A stretch of 6,290 nucleotides of DNA. Origin: Clostridia bacterium (GTDB lineage Bacteria; Bacillota; Clostridia; Oscillospirales; Butyricicoccaceae). The position numbers were made by a program, and so were the translations under genes. The notes under the pieces are model-generated. The model was not told the DNA's origin. It was given only the letters and a program-made list of their open reading frames with translations, and did not search any database. Below are positions 1-5,445 of the stretch, piece after piece. How positions within the stretch are numbered: the stretch's first letter is position 1; each line of letters starts with the position of its first letter. The DNA is taken from the NCBI GenBank assembly GCA_900763355.1, contig CAAFJY010000054.1:1-6290 (forward strand). The letters run 5' to 3'.

Positions 1-10
1 CCGATTTTTT

Positions 11-19
11 TGCTATGAT
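11..19 (+). promoter_or_regulatory. extended -10 promoter of the glycerate kinase operon
   Basis: TG (11-12), one base, then TATGAT (14-19) is an extended -10 box matching TATAAT at five of six positions. Transcription would start near 26, giving a leader of about 37 bases. The -35 region would lie off the left edge. The T run at 5-11 just before it could be the tail of a terminator of an upstream gene, which cannot be verified here. Confidence 0.5.
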
Positions 20-48
20 AGACGCAACTTTGATCTACTTTTATCTAT

Positions 49-53
49 AGGAG
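49..53 (+). promoter_or_regulatory. ribosome binding site deciding the glycerate kinase start
   Basis: AGGAG at 49-53 is 9 bases from the ATG at 63, but only 3 bases from the in-frame TTG at 57. The spacing favours the ATG at 63 as the true start. Confidence 0.7.
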
Positions 54-62
54 CGTTTGCCT

Positions 63-1193
63 ATGAAAACCGTTGTTCTCGCCCCCGATTCCTTTAAGGG
101 GACCCTTTCTGCCCGGGAGGTGTGCCAGTGGATGGAGCGGGGCCTGGCCCGGGGCGCGCCCGGGTGCCGGACAGTGTGGCTCCCTGTGGCCGACGGGGGA
201 GAGGGGACGGTGGAGGCGCTCCTCCTCTCCTGCGGCGGACAGCGGAGGACTGCCGCGGTCCAGGGCCCCTTTGGCGAGCCCATGGAGAGCGTTTACGGGA
301 TGCTTCCGGATGGGACGGCGGTCATCGAAATGGCAGCCTGTGCGGGGCTTCCCCTGGCGGGCCCACGGCGCGATCCGGAAAAAACCACCACCTTTGGCGT
401 GGGCGAGCTGTTCCTCCACGCGGCGCGGCACGGAGCGCGGCGCTTTTTGGTCGGCCTGGGGGGCAGCGCCACCAACGACGGGGGCTGCGGCGCGGCTGCG
501 GCCTGCGGGGCCATTTTCCGCAGCAGCGGCGGCGAGTCCTTTGTCCCCACGGGGGGAACGCTGGGGGAGATCGTCTCCATCGACCTGACCCGCATGGACC
601 CCATTCTGCACAACAAACCCTTCACCGTTTTGTGCGATATCGACAACCCCCTCTGCGGCGAGACGGGGGCCGCGGCGGTCTTTGGCCCGCAAAAGGGGGC
701 GGATGCGGCCATGGTCGCCCGGCTGGACGATGGGCTGCGCCATCTGGCCCGGGTGTGGGCGCGGGATGTGGGGAAGGATCTCCTCCTGCTCCCCGGCGGC
801 GGCGCGGCCGGAGGGATGGGCGCGGGGATGGCGGCCTTTTTCGCCGGAGAGCTGGCCCCGGGCATCGACCGGGTGCTGGACGCGGCCCGGTTTGAAGAGC
901 AGGCGAAGGATGCCGCTCTCATCCTCACCGGGGAGGGCTGTCTCGACGGGCAGAGCCTCCGGGGCAAGGCCGTCTCCGGCGTGGCGAAGCGGGGCAAAGC
1001 GCTGGGCGTCCCGGTGGTCGCCCTCTGCGGCGGGGTGAAGGGGGAGTTGGACGGGCTCTATGCCCTGGGGCTCACGGCGGCCTTTTCCATCAACCGTCTC
1101 CCCCAGCCCTTGTCGGAGAGCGCCCCCCACAGCGGGGAAAATCTCGCCGCCGTGACGGAAAATCTCGCCCGCGTTCTCGGTCTTAGCACATGA
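63..1193 (+). CDS. glxK: glycerate kinase (GlxK/GarK family)
   Basis: ATP-dependent kinase that phosphorylates D-glycerate, in most members to 2-phosphoglycerate, feeding glyoxylate, serine or sugar-acid breakdown into glycolysis; cytoplasmic. The protein has 376 residues, normal for the family. Seen in the sequence: the N-terminal signature APDSFKGTLSA (residues 7-17), the glycine-rich block GLGGSATNDGG (about 131-141), DIDNPLCG (about 192-199), PGGGAAGGMGAG (about 244-255) and TGEGCLDGQSLRGK (about 289-302). In the last block a Cys sits where I would expect Arg or a similar residue. The ATG at 63 is chosen over a TTG at 57 because of the AGGAG spacing. It is the first gene of the unit, and its stop overlaps the next start by 4 bases. 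The family call is firm; whether the product is 2- or 3-phosphoglycerate is not visible. Confidence 0.93.
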   Translation: MKTVVLAPDSFKGTLSAREVCQWMERGLARGAPGCRTVWLPVADGGEGTVEALLLSCGGQRRTAAVQGPFGEPMESVYGMLPDGTAVIEMAACAGLPLAGPRRDPEKTTTFGVGELFLHAARHGARRFLVGLGGSATNDGGCGAAAACGAIFRSSGGESFVPTGGTLGEIVSIDLTRMDPILHNKPFTVLCDIDNPLCGETGAAAVFGPQKGADAAMVARLDDGLRHLARVWARDVGKDLLLLPGGGAAGGMGAGMAAFFAGELAPGIDRVLDAARFEEQAKDAALILTGEGCLDGQSLRGKAVSGVAKRGKALGVPVVALCGGVKGELDGLYALGLTAAFSINRLPQPLSESAPHSGENLAAVTENLARVLGLST

Positions 1194-1756
1194 TCGCCCT
1201 GGAGACCCGGCGCCTGCTGCTGCTCCCGGCCCACCCCCGGCTGGCCCGGGCCGCGCTGGAATATTACACCCGCAACCGGGATTGGCTCCAGCCCTGGGAG
1301 CCCGCCTATCCCCCCGACCTGTGCACCCTCGCCTGCCAGAAAAAACGGATGCGCTGGGACCGGGACATGGCCCGCCGGGGGGAGGGCATCCGCTTCTGGC
1401 TGGCCCGGAAGGAGGATCCGGGCACGCTCATCGGCACCGTATGCCTGTCGGGCGTCCTCCGGGGGAGCGTGGGCTCCTGCTATGTGGGCTACAAGCTGGA
1501 CCGGGACCATCTCTGCCGGGGCTATATGACCGAGGCGCTCAATGCCGCCGTGGAGTTCGCCTTCCACGGTCTGGGTCTCCACCGGGTGGAGGCCGACATC
1601 ATGCCCCGCAACGCCCCCTCCCTCGCCGTGGCAAAAAAGTGCGGCTTCGCGGAGGAGGGGCTGGCCCGGCAGTTCCTGGCCGTCAACGGCGTGTGGGAGG
1701 ATCATCTCCGTCTGGCCCGTCTCGACCCGGACCGGGCCCCGGATGCGCCGTTTTGA
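1190..1756 (+). CDS. GNAT N-acetyltransferase, RimJ/RimL-like
   Basis: Acetyl-CoA-dependent N-acetyltransferase of 188 residues. Known relatives acetylate the N-terminal alanine of ribosomal proteins (RimJ, RimI, RimL), but many members act on other amines, so the substrate is open. Seen: an N-terminal ETRRLLL strand (5-11), NRDWLQPWEP (29-38, typical of RimJ-type proteins), the acetyl-CoA pyrophosphate-binding region CRGYMTEAL (109-117, a variant of the R/QxxGxG/A motif), GLHRVEADIMPRN (129-141), the alpha4 region SLAVAKKCGF (144-153), and NGVWEDHLRLA (166-176), the usual C-terminal signature. The ATG overlaps the glycerate kinase stop as ATGA, so translation is probably coupled. The last residues (DPDRAPDAPF) are a Pro/Asp-rich tail with no fold signal. 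It is followed by 67 AT-richer bases before the next gene. Confidence 0.88.
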   Translation: MIALETRRLLLLPAHPRLARAALEYYTRNRDWLQPWEPAYPPDLCTLACQKKRMRWDRDMARRGEGIRFWLARKEDPGTLIGTVCLSGVLRGSVGSCYVGYKLDRDHLCRGYMTEALNAAVEFAFHGLGLHRVEADIMPRNAPSLAVAKKCGFAEEGLARQFLAVNGVWEDHLRLARLDPDRAPDAPF

Positions 1757-1810
1757 ACAAAAAATCAATGCTTTTTTCGTGAAATACACCCAAAAACCGC
1801 AAAAACAGAA

Positions 1811-1814
1811 AGGA
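1811..1814 (+). promoter_or_regulatory. ribosome binding site deciding the serine hydrolase start
   Basis: AGGA inside AAAGGAATCGGG lies 9 bases before the ATG at 1824. The reading frame stays open upstream to 1542, but that stretch overlaps the acetyltransferase and reads as an out-of-frame shadow, so this site sets the start. Confidence 0.7.
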
Positions 1815-1823
1815 ATCGGGACT

Positions 1824-2984
1824 ATGCTGGATTTTACCGCTCTGGACAAACACATCACCGCCCTCATCGAAGCGGGCTGCTTCCCCTCCGCCACCCTGTG
1901 CGTCTTTCACCACAACGAGCTGGTGAAGGAGACGGCCTATGGCTGCCCGGACCCCATCTCCGGGCTCCCCGCCCGGGTGAACACCGCCTATGATGTGGCC
2001 TCCCTCAGCAAGCTCTTTGCGGGGACGGCCTTCCTCTCCCTGTGCGAGCAGGGGGTCTTTGACCTGGACGAGCCGGTGTGCAGGAGCTTCCCCGCCTTTG
2101 GGGGCGAAAAGGAGATCCGCGCCAGCGCCAACGCTCTTTTGCAGGATCAGCCCGACGAGCTTCTGGGCCGCTGCGACGGGAGCGCCGTCACCTGGCGCAA
2201 CGTGCTGGTCCACAACTCCGGCCTGGGCTGGGCGCCCCTGCATCTCCGCTGCAAGACCCCCCAGGAGGCAATCGAGTATATCTGCACCATGCCCTTTGCC
2301 TACGAGACGGGGAAGACCGTGCTCTACACCGACCTGGGGCTCATCCTCATGGGCGTGGCCATGGAGCGGCGCTGCGGCAAGACCCTGGACGTGCTGGTGG
2401 ACGAGCTGGTCTGCCGCCCCCTGGGCCTGGAAAATACCGGCTACCGCCGGGTGAGCCGCGGGGCCGTCACCGAAAACACCGCCCCCACCGAGATCTGCCA
2501 ATATCGCGGCATGCGGATGCACGGCCTGGTCCATGACGAGAACAGCTATTTCTTTGACGGCGTGGCCGGTCACGCGGGGATCTTCTCCACGGCCCGGGAT
2601 GTGGCCAGGCTCACTCAGAGCTATTTTGCCGCCATCCAGGGTCAGACCGGCGGGCCCATCTCCCCGGCGCTGGCCCGGGATATGATCCGCTTCCGCCAGA
2701 TGAACCGCTGGGACCGCCGGGGCATCCTGTTCCAACTGCGGATTTTGGACACCGACGCCCATTCCTTCCCCCTGTCCCGCCCCAGCTTTGGGCACACGGG
2801 CTTCACGGGGACCTGCACCTGGTGCGACCCGGAGCGGGCGCTGTGCTTCGCCCTGCTGACCAATGACGTCTACAACGGCCGGGAAAACCGCACCCTGGGG
2901 GCCAAGCGCAAGGGCATCGTGGAGGAGCTCATCTCCGCCATCGACCATGCCGACACCTGCACCCGGGAGCCGGGGGTGAAATGA
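1824..2984 (+). CDS. serine hydrolase, beta-lactamase/AmiE-like fold, likely muropeptide amidase
   Basis: A 386-residue member of the beta-lactamase/penicillin-binding-protein serine hydrolase family. Seen: the nucleophile motif SLSK (Ser60, Lys63), VLVHNSGL (127-134, the usual HxSGL region), YTD (168-170, in place of YxN), and HTG (324-326, in place of KTG). The block HGLVHDENSYFFDGVAGHAG (233-252) followed by IFSTARDVA is typical of the subgroup containing Bacillus AmiE (YbbE), an N-acetylmuramyl-L-alanine amidase. There is no signal peptide or membrane segment: the N terminus is MLDFTALDKHITALIEAG. A cytoplasmic role is therefore likely, unlike exported relatives. Its stop overlaps the start of anmK (ATGA), which supports a role in recycling cell-wall fragments. 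The fold and catalytic motifs are seen; the amidase role is inferred from subgroup and neighbour. Alternatives are an esterase or a D-aminopeptidase. A true beta-lactamase is unlikely, given the missing signal peptide and HTG. Confidence 0.85.
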   Translation: MLDFTALDKHITALIEAGCFPSATLCVFHHNELVKETAYGCPDPISGLPARVNTAYDVASLSKLFAGTAFLSLCEQGVFDLDEPVCRSFPAFGGEKEIRASANALLQDQPDELLGRCDGSAVTWRNVLVHNSGLGWAPLHLRCKTPQEAIEYICTMPFAYETGKTVLYTDLGLILMGVAMERRCGKTLDVLVDELVCRPLGLENTGYRRVSRGAVTENTAPTEICQYRGMRMHGLVHDENSYFFDGVAGHAGIFSTARDVARLTQSYFAAIQGQTGGPISPALARDMIRFRQMNRWDRRGILFQLRILDTDAHSFPLSRPSFGHTGFTGTCTWCDPERALCFALLTNDVYNGRENRTLGAKRKGIVEELISAIDHADTCTREPGVK

Positions 2985-4120
2985 TGATCGGCGTCGGTCT
3001 CATGAGCGGCACCAGCGCCGACAGCATCGACGCCGCCTGTGTGCGGCTGGACGGCGCGCCCCCCATGCTGGAATGGGAGCTGCTCAGCTTCGCCGCTCTG
3101 CCCATCGCCCCCGCCCTGCGGGAGGAGATCTTCCGGGCCTTCCGCCCGGAGACCGGGACGGTGGACCGCCTGTGCGCCCTGAACTTTGAGCTGGGGGAGC
3201 AGTTTGCCGCGGCGGCGCTGGAAGCGCTGAAACAGGCCGGGGTGAAGCCCGGAGACTGCGATTTCATCGGCTCCCACGGGCAGACGGTGTGGCACATCCC
3301 GCCCCACAGCGGCCTGGGCAGGCCCTCCACCCTCCAGCTGGGCAATCCCGCCGTCATCGCCCAGCGGACAGGGGTGACGGTGGTCTCCGACTTCCGCAGC
3401 CGGGACATGGCCGCGGGGGGACAGGGCGCGCCCCTGGTCCCCTTTGTGGACAAGCTGCTGCTCACCCATCCCACCCGCGACCGGGCTGTCCAGAACATGG
3501 GCGGCATCGGCAACGTCTCCTGGCTTCCCGCCGGGGGAGCGGAGGCGGTCCTGGGCTTTGACACCGGGCCGGGGAATATGCTTCTGGACCGGGCGGTGCA
3601 GGTGCTGTCCCAGGGGGCGCTCACCTATGACCGGGATGGAGCCTGGGCCCGGGCGGGCCGGGTGTGCGAGACGCTTTTGCAGAAATGGATGGAAGAAGAG
3701 CCCTATTTTGCCCAAAAGCCCCCGAAATCCACCGGACGCGAGCTCTTCGGCGTCCAGCGCTGCGACGGGTATCTGAAGGAATGCGCCGGTCTCTCCAGGG
3801 AGGATATCCTGGCCACGCTCACGGCCTTCACCGCCCGGAGCACGGCAGAGGCCTACCGCAATTTCCTGCCCCGTCTGCCGGGGGAGATCCTCCTGTGCGG
3901 CGGCGGCGCGCGGAATCCCATGATCGGGGAGCTGCTGGCCCGGGAGCTGCCCGCCTGCCGGGTGGGCCGGACCGAGGACGCCGGGCTCCCCGGCGACAGC
4001 AAGGAGGCCGTGGCCTTTGCCGTCCTGGCCTATGAGACCGTGAACCGCCGTCCCGGCAATCTCCCCTCTGCCACCGGCGCTTCCGCCCCCGTGGTGCTGG
4101 GGAGCGTCACCTGGGGCTGA
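2981..4120 (+). CDS. anmK: anhydro-N-acetylmuramic acid kinase AnmK
   Basis: Opens the 1,6-anhydro ring of anhydro-N-acetylmuramic acid and phosphorylates it with ATP to N-acetylmuramic acid 6-phosphate, which a MurQ-type etherase would convert to GlcNAc-6-phosphate; cytoplasmic peptidoglycan recycling. The protein has 379 residues, normal length. Seen: the nucleotide-binding start GLMSGTSADSIDAA (6-19), GSHGQT (97-102), SDFRSRDMAAGGQGAPLVP (136-154), NMGGIGN (172-178), GFDTGPGN (192-199) with Asp194 at the position of the known catalytic base, PKSTGRELFG near 247-256, a CGGGARNP block, and the C-terminal GDSKEAVAFAVLAY block. The Ser at residue 15 is where many homologues have Gly. The start at 2981 overlaps the hydrolase stop by 4 bases. 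A second ATG at 2984 would fit the preceding GGGGG slightly better, so the first Met may be absent. No murQ, murP or nagZ is in the window. Confidence 0.96.
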   Translation: MMIGVGLMSGTSADSIDAACVRLDGAPPMLEWELLSFAALPIAPALREEIFRAFRPETGTVDRLCALNFELGEQFAAAALEALKQAGVKPGDCDFIGSHGQTVWHIPPHSGLGRPSTLQLGNPAVIAQRTGVTVVSDFRSRDMAAGGQGAPLVPFVDKLLLTHPTRDRAVQNMGGIGNVSWLPAGGAEAVLGFDTGPGNMLLDRAVQVLSQGALTYDRDGAWARAGRVCETLLQKWMEEEPYFAQKPPKSTGRELFGVQRCDGYLKECAGLSREDILATLTAFTARSTAEAYRNFLPRLPGEILLCGGGARNPMIGELLARELPACRVGRTEDAGLPGDSKEAVAFAVLAYETVNRRPGNLPSATGASAPVVLGSVTWG

Positions 4121-4125
4121 AACGA

Positions 4126-4154
4126 TTGCAATTTTCCCCGGGCTGTGGTAAGAT
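4126..4154 (+). promoter_or_regulatory. promoter of tRNA-Leu
   Basis: TTGCAA (4126-4131) and TAAGAT (4149-4154) are separated by exactly 17 bases. Each hexamer matches the sigma-70/sigma-A consensus at four of six positions. Transcription would start near 4161, about 10 bases before the tRNA. Confidence 0.55.
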
Positions 4155-4165
4155 AAACCACAGCC
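4141..4165 (+). repeat. 9-bp dyad between anmK and tRNA-Leu
   Basis: GGCTGTGGT (4141-4149) pairs perfectly with ACCACAGCC (4157-4165) around a 7-base loop. No T run follows on either strand, so it is at best a weak terminator for anmK. It spans the -10 box of the tRNA promoter and could instead be a protein-binding site. Confidence 0.5.
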
Positions 4166-4170
4166 ACTCC

Positions 4171-4257
4171 GCCGGTGTGGCGAAACAGGCAGACGCAAGG
4201 GACTTAAAATCCCTCGGTGGCAACACCGTACCGGTTCGAGCCCGGTCACCGGCACCA
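4171..4257 (+). tRNA. tRNA-Leu, anticodon UAA
   Basis: A complete 87-base class II tRNA. The acceptor stem GCCGGTG (4171-4177) pairs with CACCGGC (4247-4253), followed by discriminator A and an encoded CCA (4255-4257). The anticodon stem AGGGA/TCCCT (4198-4202/4210-4214) encloses loop CTTAAAA, giving anticodon TAA at 4205-4207, which reads UUA (and UUG by wobble). The long variable arm is a CGGTG-GCAA-CACCG hairpin typical of leucine tRNAs. The T arm is ACCGG-TTCGAGC-CCGGT (4230-4246). UUA is rare in a GC-rich genome, so this is probably a low-demand tRNA. Confidence 0.97.
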
Positions 4258-4300
4258 AACAGCCCACCGTAATTGGCCAAAATTACGGTGGGCTGTTTTT
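4257..4300 (+). terminator. strong intrinsic terminator of tRNA-Leu
   Basis: A perfect 17-bp stem (4258-4274 with 4281-4297, extendable by one A-T pair at 4257/4298) has the 6-base loop GGCCAA and runs straight into TTTTT (4295-4299, the first T's within the stem). It begins at the CCA end of the tRNA with no spacer, so release and 3' trimming must be tightly linked. Confidence 0.93.
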
Positions 4301-4314
4301 ATTGTTCATTGTTA

Positions 4315-4325
4315 TAGAAATTCTA
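4315..4325 (+). promoter_or_regulatory. small AT-rich dyad upstream of the second acetyltransferase
   Basis: TAGAA-A-TTCTA is a perfect 5-bp dyad in the AT-rich stretch 4300-4330, the only place where a promoter for the next gene could sit. TTGTTC (4302-4307) and TAAAAA (4324-4329), 16 bases apart, are a weak candidate -35/-10 pair. The dyad could be an operator, but it is short enough to be chance. Confidence 0.25.
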
Positions 4326-4348
4326 AAAAACGGAGCGGGGGACGGACA

Positions 4349-4855
4349 ATGAGGATCGAAACGGACAGGCTGATCATCCGTGAGTTCACCATGGCGGACG
4401 CAAACGACCTGCAGGAAATTTTGGGCGATGAGGAAACCATGAAAAATTGCGAGCCCGCGTATACCACGGAAAAAACGGCGGATTTTCTGCAAACCTTCTG
4501 CATCGGAAAACAGGGGGCGGTGGCCGCAGTACACAAAGCAGCCGGAAAGGTGATCGGCTATCTTCTCTTCCGCCCGTTCGGCGAAGGGGTCTATGAGATC
4601 GGGTGGTTTTTCAACCGGGCGTTTTGGCGGCAGGGGTATGCTTATGAAGCCTGCAAAGCGGTCCTGGACGATGCGTTTGACCGGAGAAACGCCCACAAAG
4701 TGTTTGCCGAGACCATCGACGGCGAGCGCTCCGTTCCCCTCATGAAAAAGCTGGGAATGAGACCGGAAGGGGTCCAGAGAAGCCAAACGAAGGACCCTCT
4801 GGGAAACTGGGCGGATCTGTATCTTTACGGCATTCTTGCGGAAGACAGACCGTAG
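4349..4855 (+). CDS. GNAT N-acetyltransferase, RimJ/RimL superfamily
   Basis: A 168-residue acetyl-CoA-dependent acetyltransferase, a full-length single GNAT domain. Seen: IETDRLIIREF (3-13, the classic first strand of the RimJ/RimL branch), GKVIGYLLF (66-74), EIGWFFNRAFWRQGYAYEA (83-101) with the R/QxxGxA acetyl-CoA loop at RQGYAYEA, AHKVFAETIDGERSVPLMKK (115-134), LGMRPEGVQ (135-143), and a C-terminal WADLYLYGIL strand. The ATG at 4349 is chosen because GGGGGA (4337-4342) lies 6 bases before it; the frame is open further upstream, but that runs through the terminator and tRNA. It is apparently monocistronic. Its base use is less GC-rich than the operon to its left (29 of 60 bases G+C at 4441-4500 against 40 of 60 at 3181-3240), which may mean later acquisition. 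The substrate is unknown. Confidence 0.88.
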   Translation: MRIETDRLIIREFTMADANDLQEILGDEETMKNCEPAYTTEKTADFLQTFCIGKQGAVAAVHKAAGKVIGYLLFRPFGEGVYEIGWFFNRAFWRQGYAYEACKAVLDDAFDRRNAHKVFAETIDGERSVPLMKKLGMRPEGVQRSQTKDPLGNWADLYLYGILAEDRP

Positions 4856-4960
4856 TACAAACCGGTGCTTTCCGCCTTATCCGGCGTCATAGGCGGCGCA
4901 GAGGGAAAGCCCCTGCGGGGGACGGAGGGTTCCGCGCAGAGCGCGGCCAAGCTCGATTTT

Positions 4961-4984
4961 GCGCCCAAAAGGGCGCGCTTTTTT
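4961..4984 (+). terminator. intrinsic terminator, probably of the second acetyltransferase
   Basis: GCGCCC (4961-4966) and GGGCGC (4971-4976) form a perfect 6-bp GC stem with an AAAA loop, followed after GC by TTTTTT (4979-4984). It is about 105 bases beyond the acetyltransferase stop and is the first T-tailed hairpin downstream of it. Confidence 0.7.
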
Positions 4985-5016
4985 CCTTCCCAAGGGGAAG
5001 TGCTCCCAGCCCCCCA

Positions 5017-5040
5017 TTCTCTTTTCGCGCGAAAAGAGAA
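5017..5040. repeat. 24-base perfect palindrome
   Basis: Two 12-base arms, TTCTCTTTTCGC and GCGAAAAGAGAA, meet with no spacer. As RNA this folds to a 10-bp stem with a GCGC loop. A CCC run just before (within 5011-5015) could pair with GGG (5042-5044) just after, as if a longer palindrome had decayed at its edges. AGAGAACG recurs at 5063-5070. Confidence 0.9.
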
Positions 5041-5083
5041 CGGGCCGCTGGAGCGGTCCAAGAGAGAACGCGCCAGGGGGGAC

Positions 5084-5141
5084 AATCGCGGCATTTCTGC
5101 GGAAATGCAGTGCGGCACCGCATCGCGGGCCGCGCGCGATT
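5084..5141. repeat. nested branched dyad
   Basis: AATCGCG (5084-5090) is complementary to CGCGATT (5135-5141). Between them sit GCATTTC-TGCG-GAAATGC (5091-5108, perfect 7-bp stem) and TGCG-GCAC-CGCA (5111-5122). Together they describe a closing stem with two internal hairpins. An alternative pairing, ATCGCG (5122-5127) with CGCGAT (5135-5140), competes with the outer stem. Confidence 0.6.
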
Positions 5142-5143
5142 TG

Positions 5144-5166
5144 ACGGGGGAACCATGTTCCCCCGT
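5144..5166. repeat. 10-bp perfect hairpin with 3-base loop
   Basis: ACGGGGGAAC (5144-5153) and GTTCCCCCGT (5157-5166) pair perfectly around CAT. The right arm can also pair with ACGGGGGA at 5184-5191, so two hairpins are mutually exclusive here. Confidence 0.85.
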
Positions 5167-5209
5167 AGACCCCTTCTTTTTGGACGGGGGATTTTGGCTG
5201 GGTGAGGGC

Positions 5210-5234
5210 GCATCCCACGCGCTCGGTGGGGTGC
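5210..5234. repeat. 9-bp hairpin
   Basis: GCATCCCAC (5210-5218) pairs with GTGGGGTGC (5226-5234), eight Watson-Crick pairs and one G-U on the + strand, with a 7-base loop. Its last two bases are shared with the next hairpin. Confidence 0.7.
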
Positions 5235-5290
5235 CGGGGCGCATTTCGGCTTCATGTAGGCAAAAGTGCTTCTGGGCCCCGGCGATTTTT
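5233..5290. repeat. long two-part hairpin with T tail
   Basis: GCCGGGGC (5233-5240) pairs perfectly with GCCCCGGC (5276-5283). Directly inside, GCATTT (5241-5246) pairs with AAGTGC (5265-5270) with one G-U. The right arm is followed by GA and TTTTT (5286-5290), so it could act as a + strand terminator, although the 35 bases enclosed make it large for one. Confidence 0.6.
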
Positions 5291-5293
5291 CTC

Positions 5294-5338
5294 TGGTACC
5301 GCCAGGCGGCACCATCTCTTTCTAAAAAAGAGATGGTG
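5294..5338. repeat. tandem hairpins including a 12-bp stem
   Basis: TGGTACCGCC (5294-5303) and GGCGGCACCA (5305-5314) are near-perfect inverted arms with one mismatch. Overlapping them, CACCATCTCTTT (5310-5321) pairs perfectly over 12 bp with AAAGAGATGGTG (5327-5338) around CTAAA. The two hairpins share CACCA, so they cannot both form fully. Confidence 0.8.
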
Positions 5339-5348
5339 GGGCCGACCG

Positions 5349-5445
5349 TCCTTCCGCCCGGCGGGAGGAATCTTTCGTCCTGCGGCCCGCGGACGCAAAT
5401 GGACCGGGCTGCGCTTTGCGCGGAATCCTTCGCCTCCCGGCGGGA
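5349..5445. repeat. degenerate direct repeat with internal dyads
   Basis: CCCGGCGGGA occurs at 5357-5366 and again at 5436-5445, each preceded by TCCTTC (5349-5354 and 5426-5431). GGAATC-TTTCG at 5367-5377 also recurs as GGAATC-CTTCG at 5422-5432. The left copy is a 9-bp hairpin with one G-U (5349-5357/5361-5369); the right copy keeps only CGCC/GGCG (5431-5434/5439-5442). Confidence 0.6.

Noticed and set aside
45..1130. Long open frame on the minus strand opposite glycerate kinase (361 codons)
   Set aside because: It is antisense to a strongly conserved gene, its product is Gly/Pro/Arg/His-rich without a domain, and GC-rich DNA leaves such frames open by default. The same applies to the minus-strand frames at 1683-2948 and 2870-4267.
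1542..1823. N-terminal extension of the serine hydrolase
   Set aside because: It overlaps the acetyltransferase out of frame, and AGGA at 1811-1814 clearly serves the ATG at 1824.
1824..2984. Class C beta-lactamase conferring drug resistance
   Set aside because: There is no signal peptide, KTG is replaced by HTG, YxN by YTD, and the gene is coupled to anmK.
4217..4348. N-terminal extension of the second acetyltransferase
   Set aside because: It would be translated from inside the tRNA and through its terminator; the GNAT domain starts right at the ATG at 4349.
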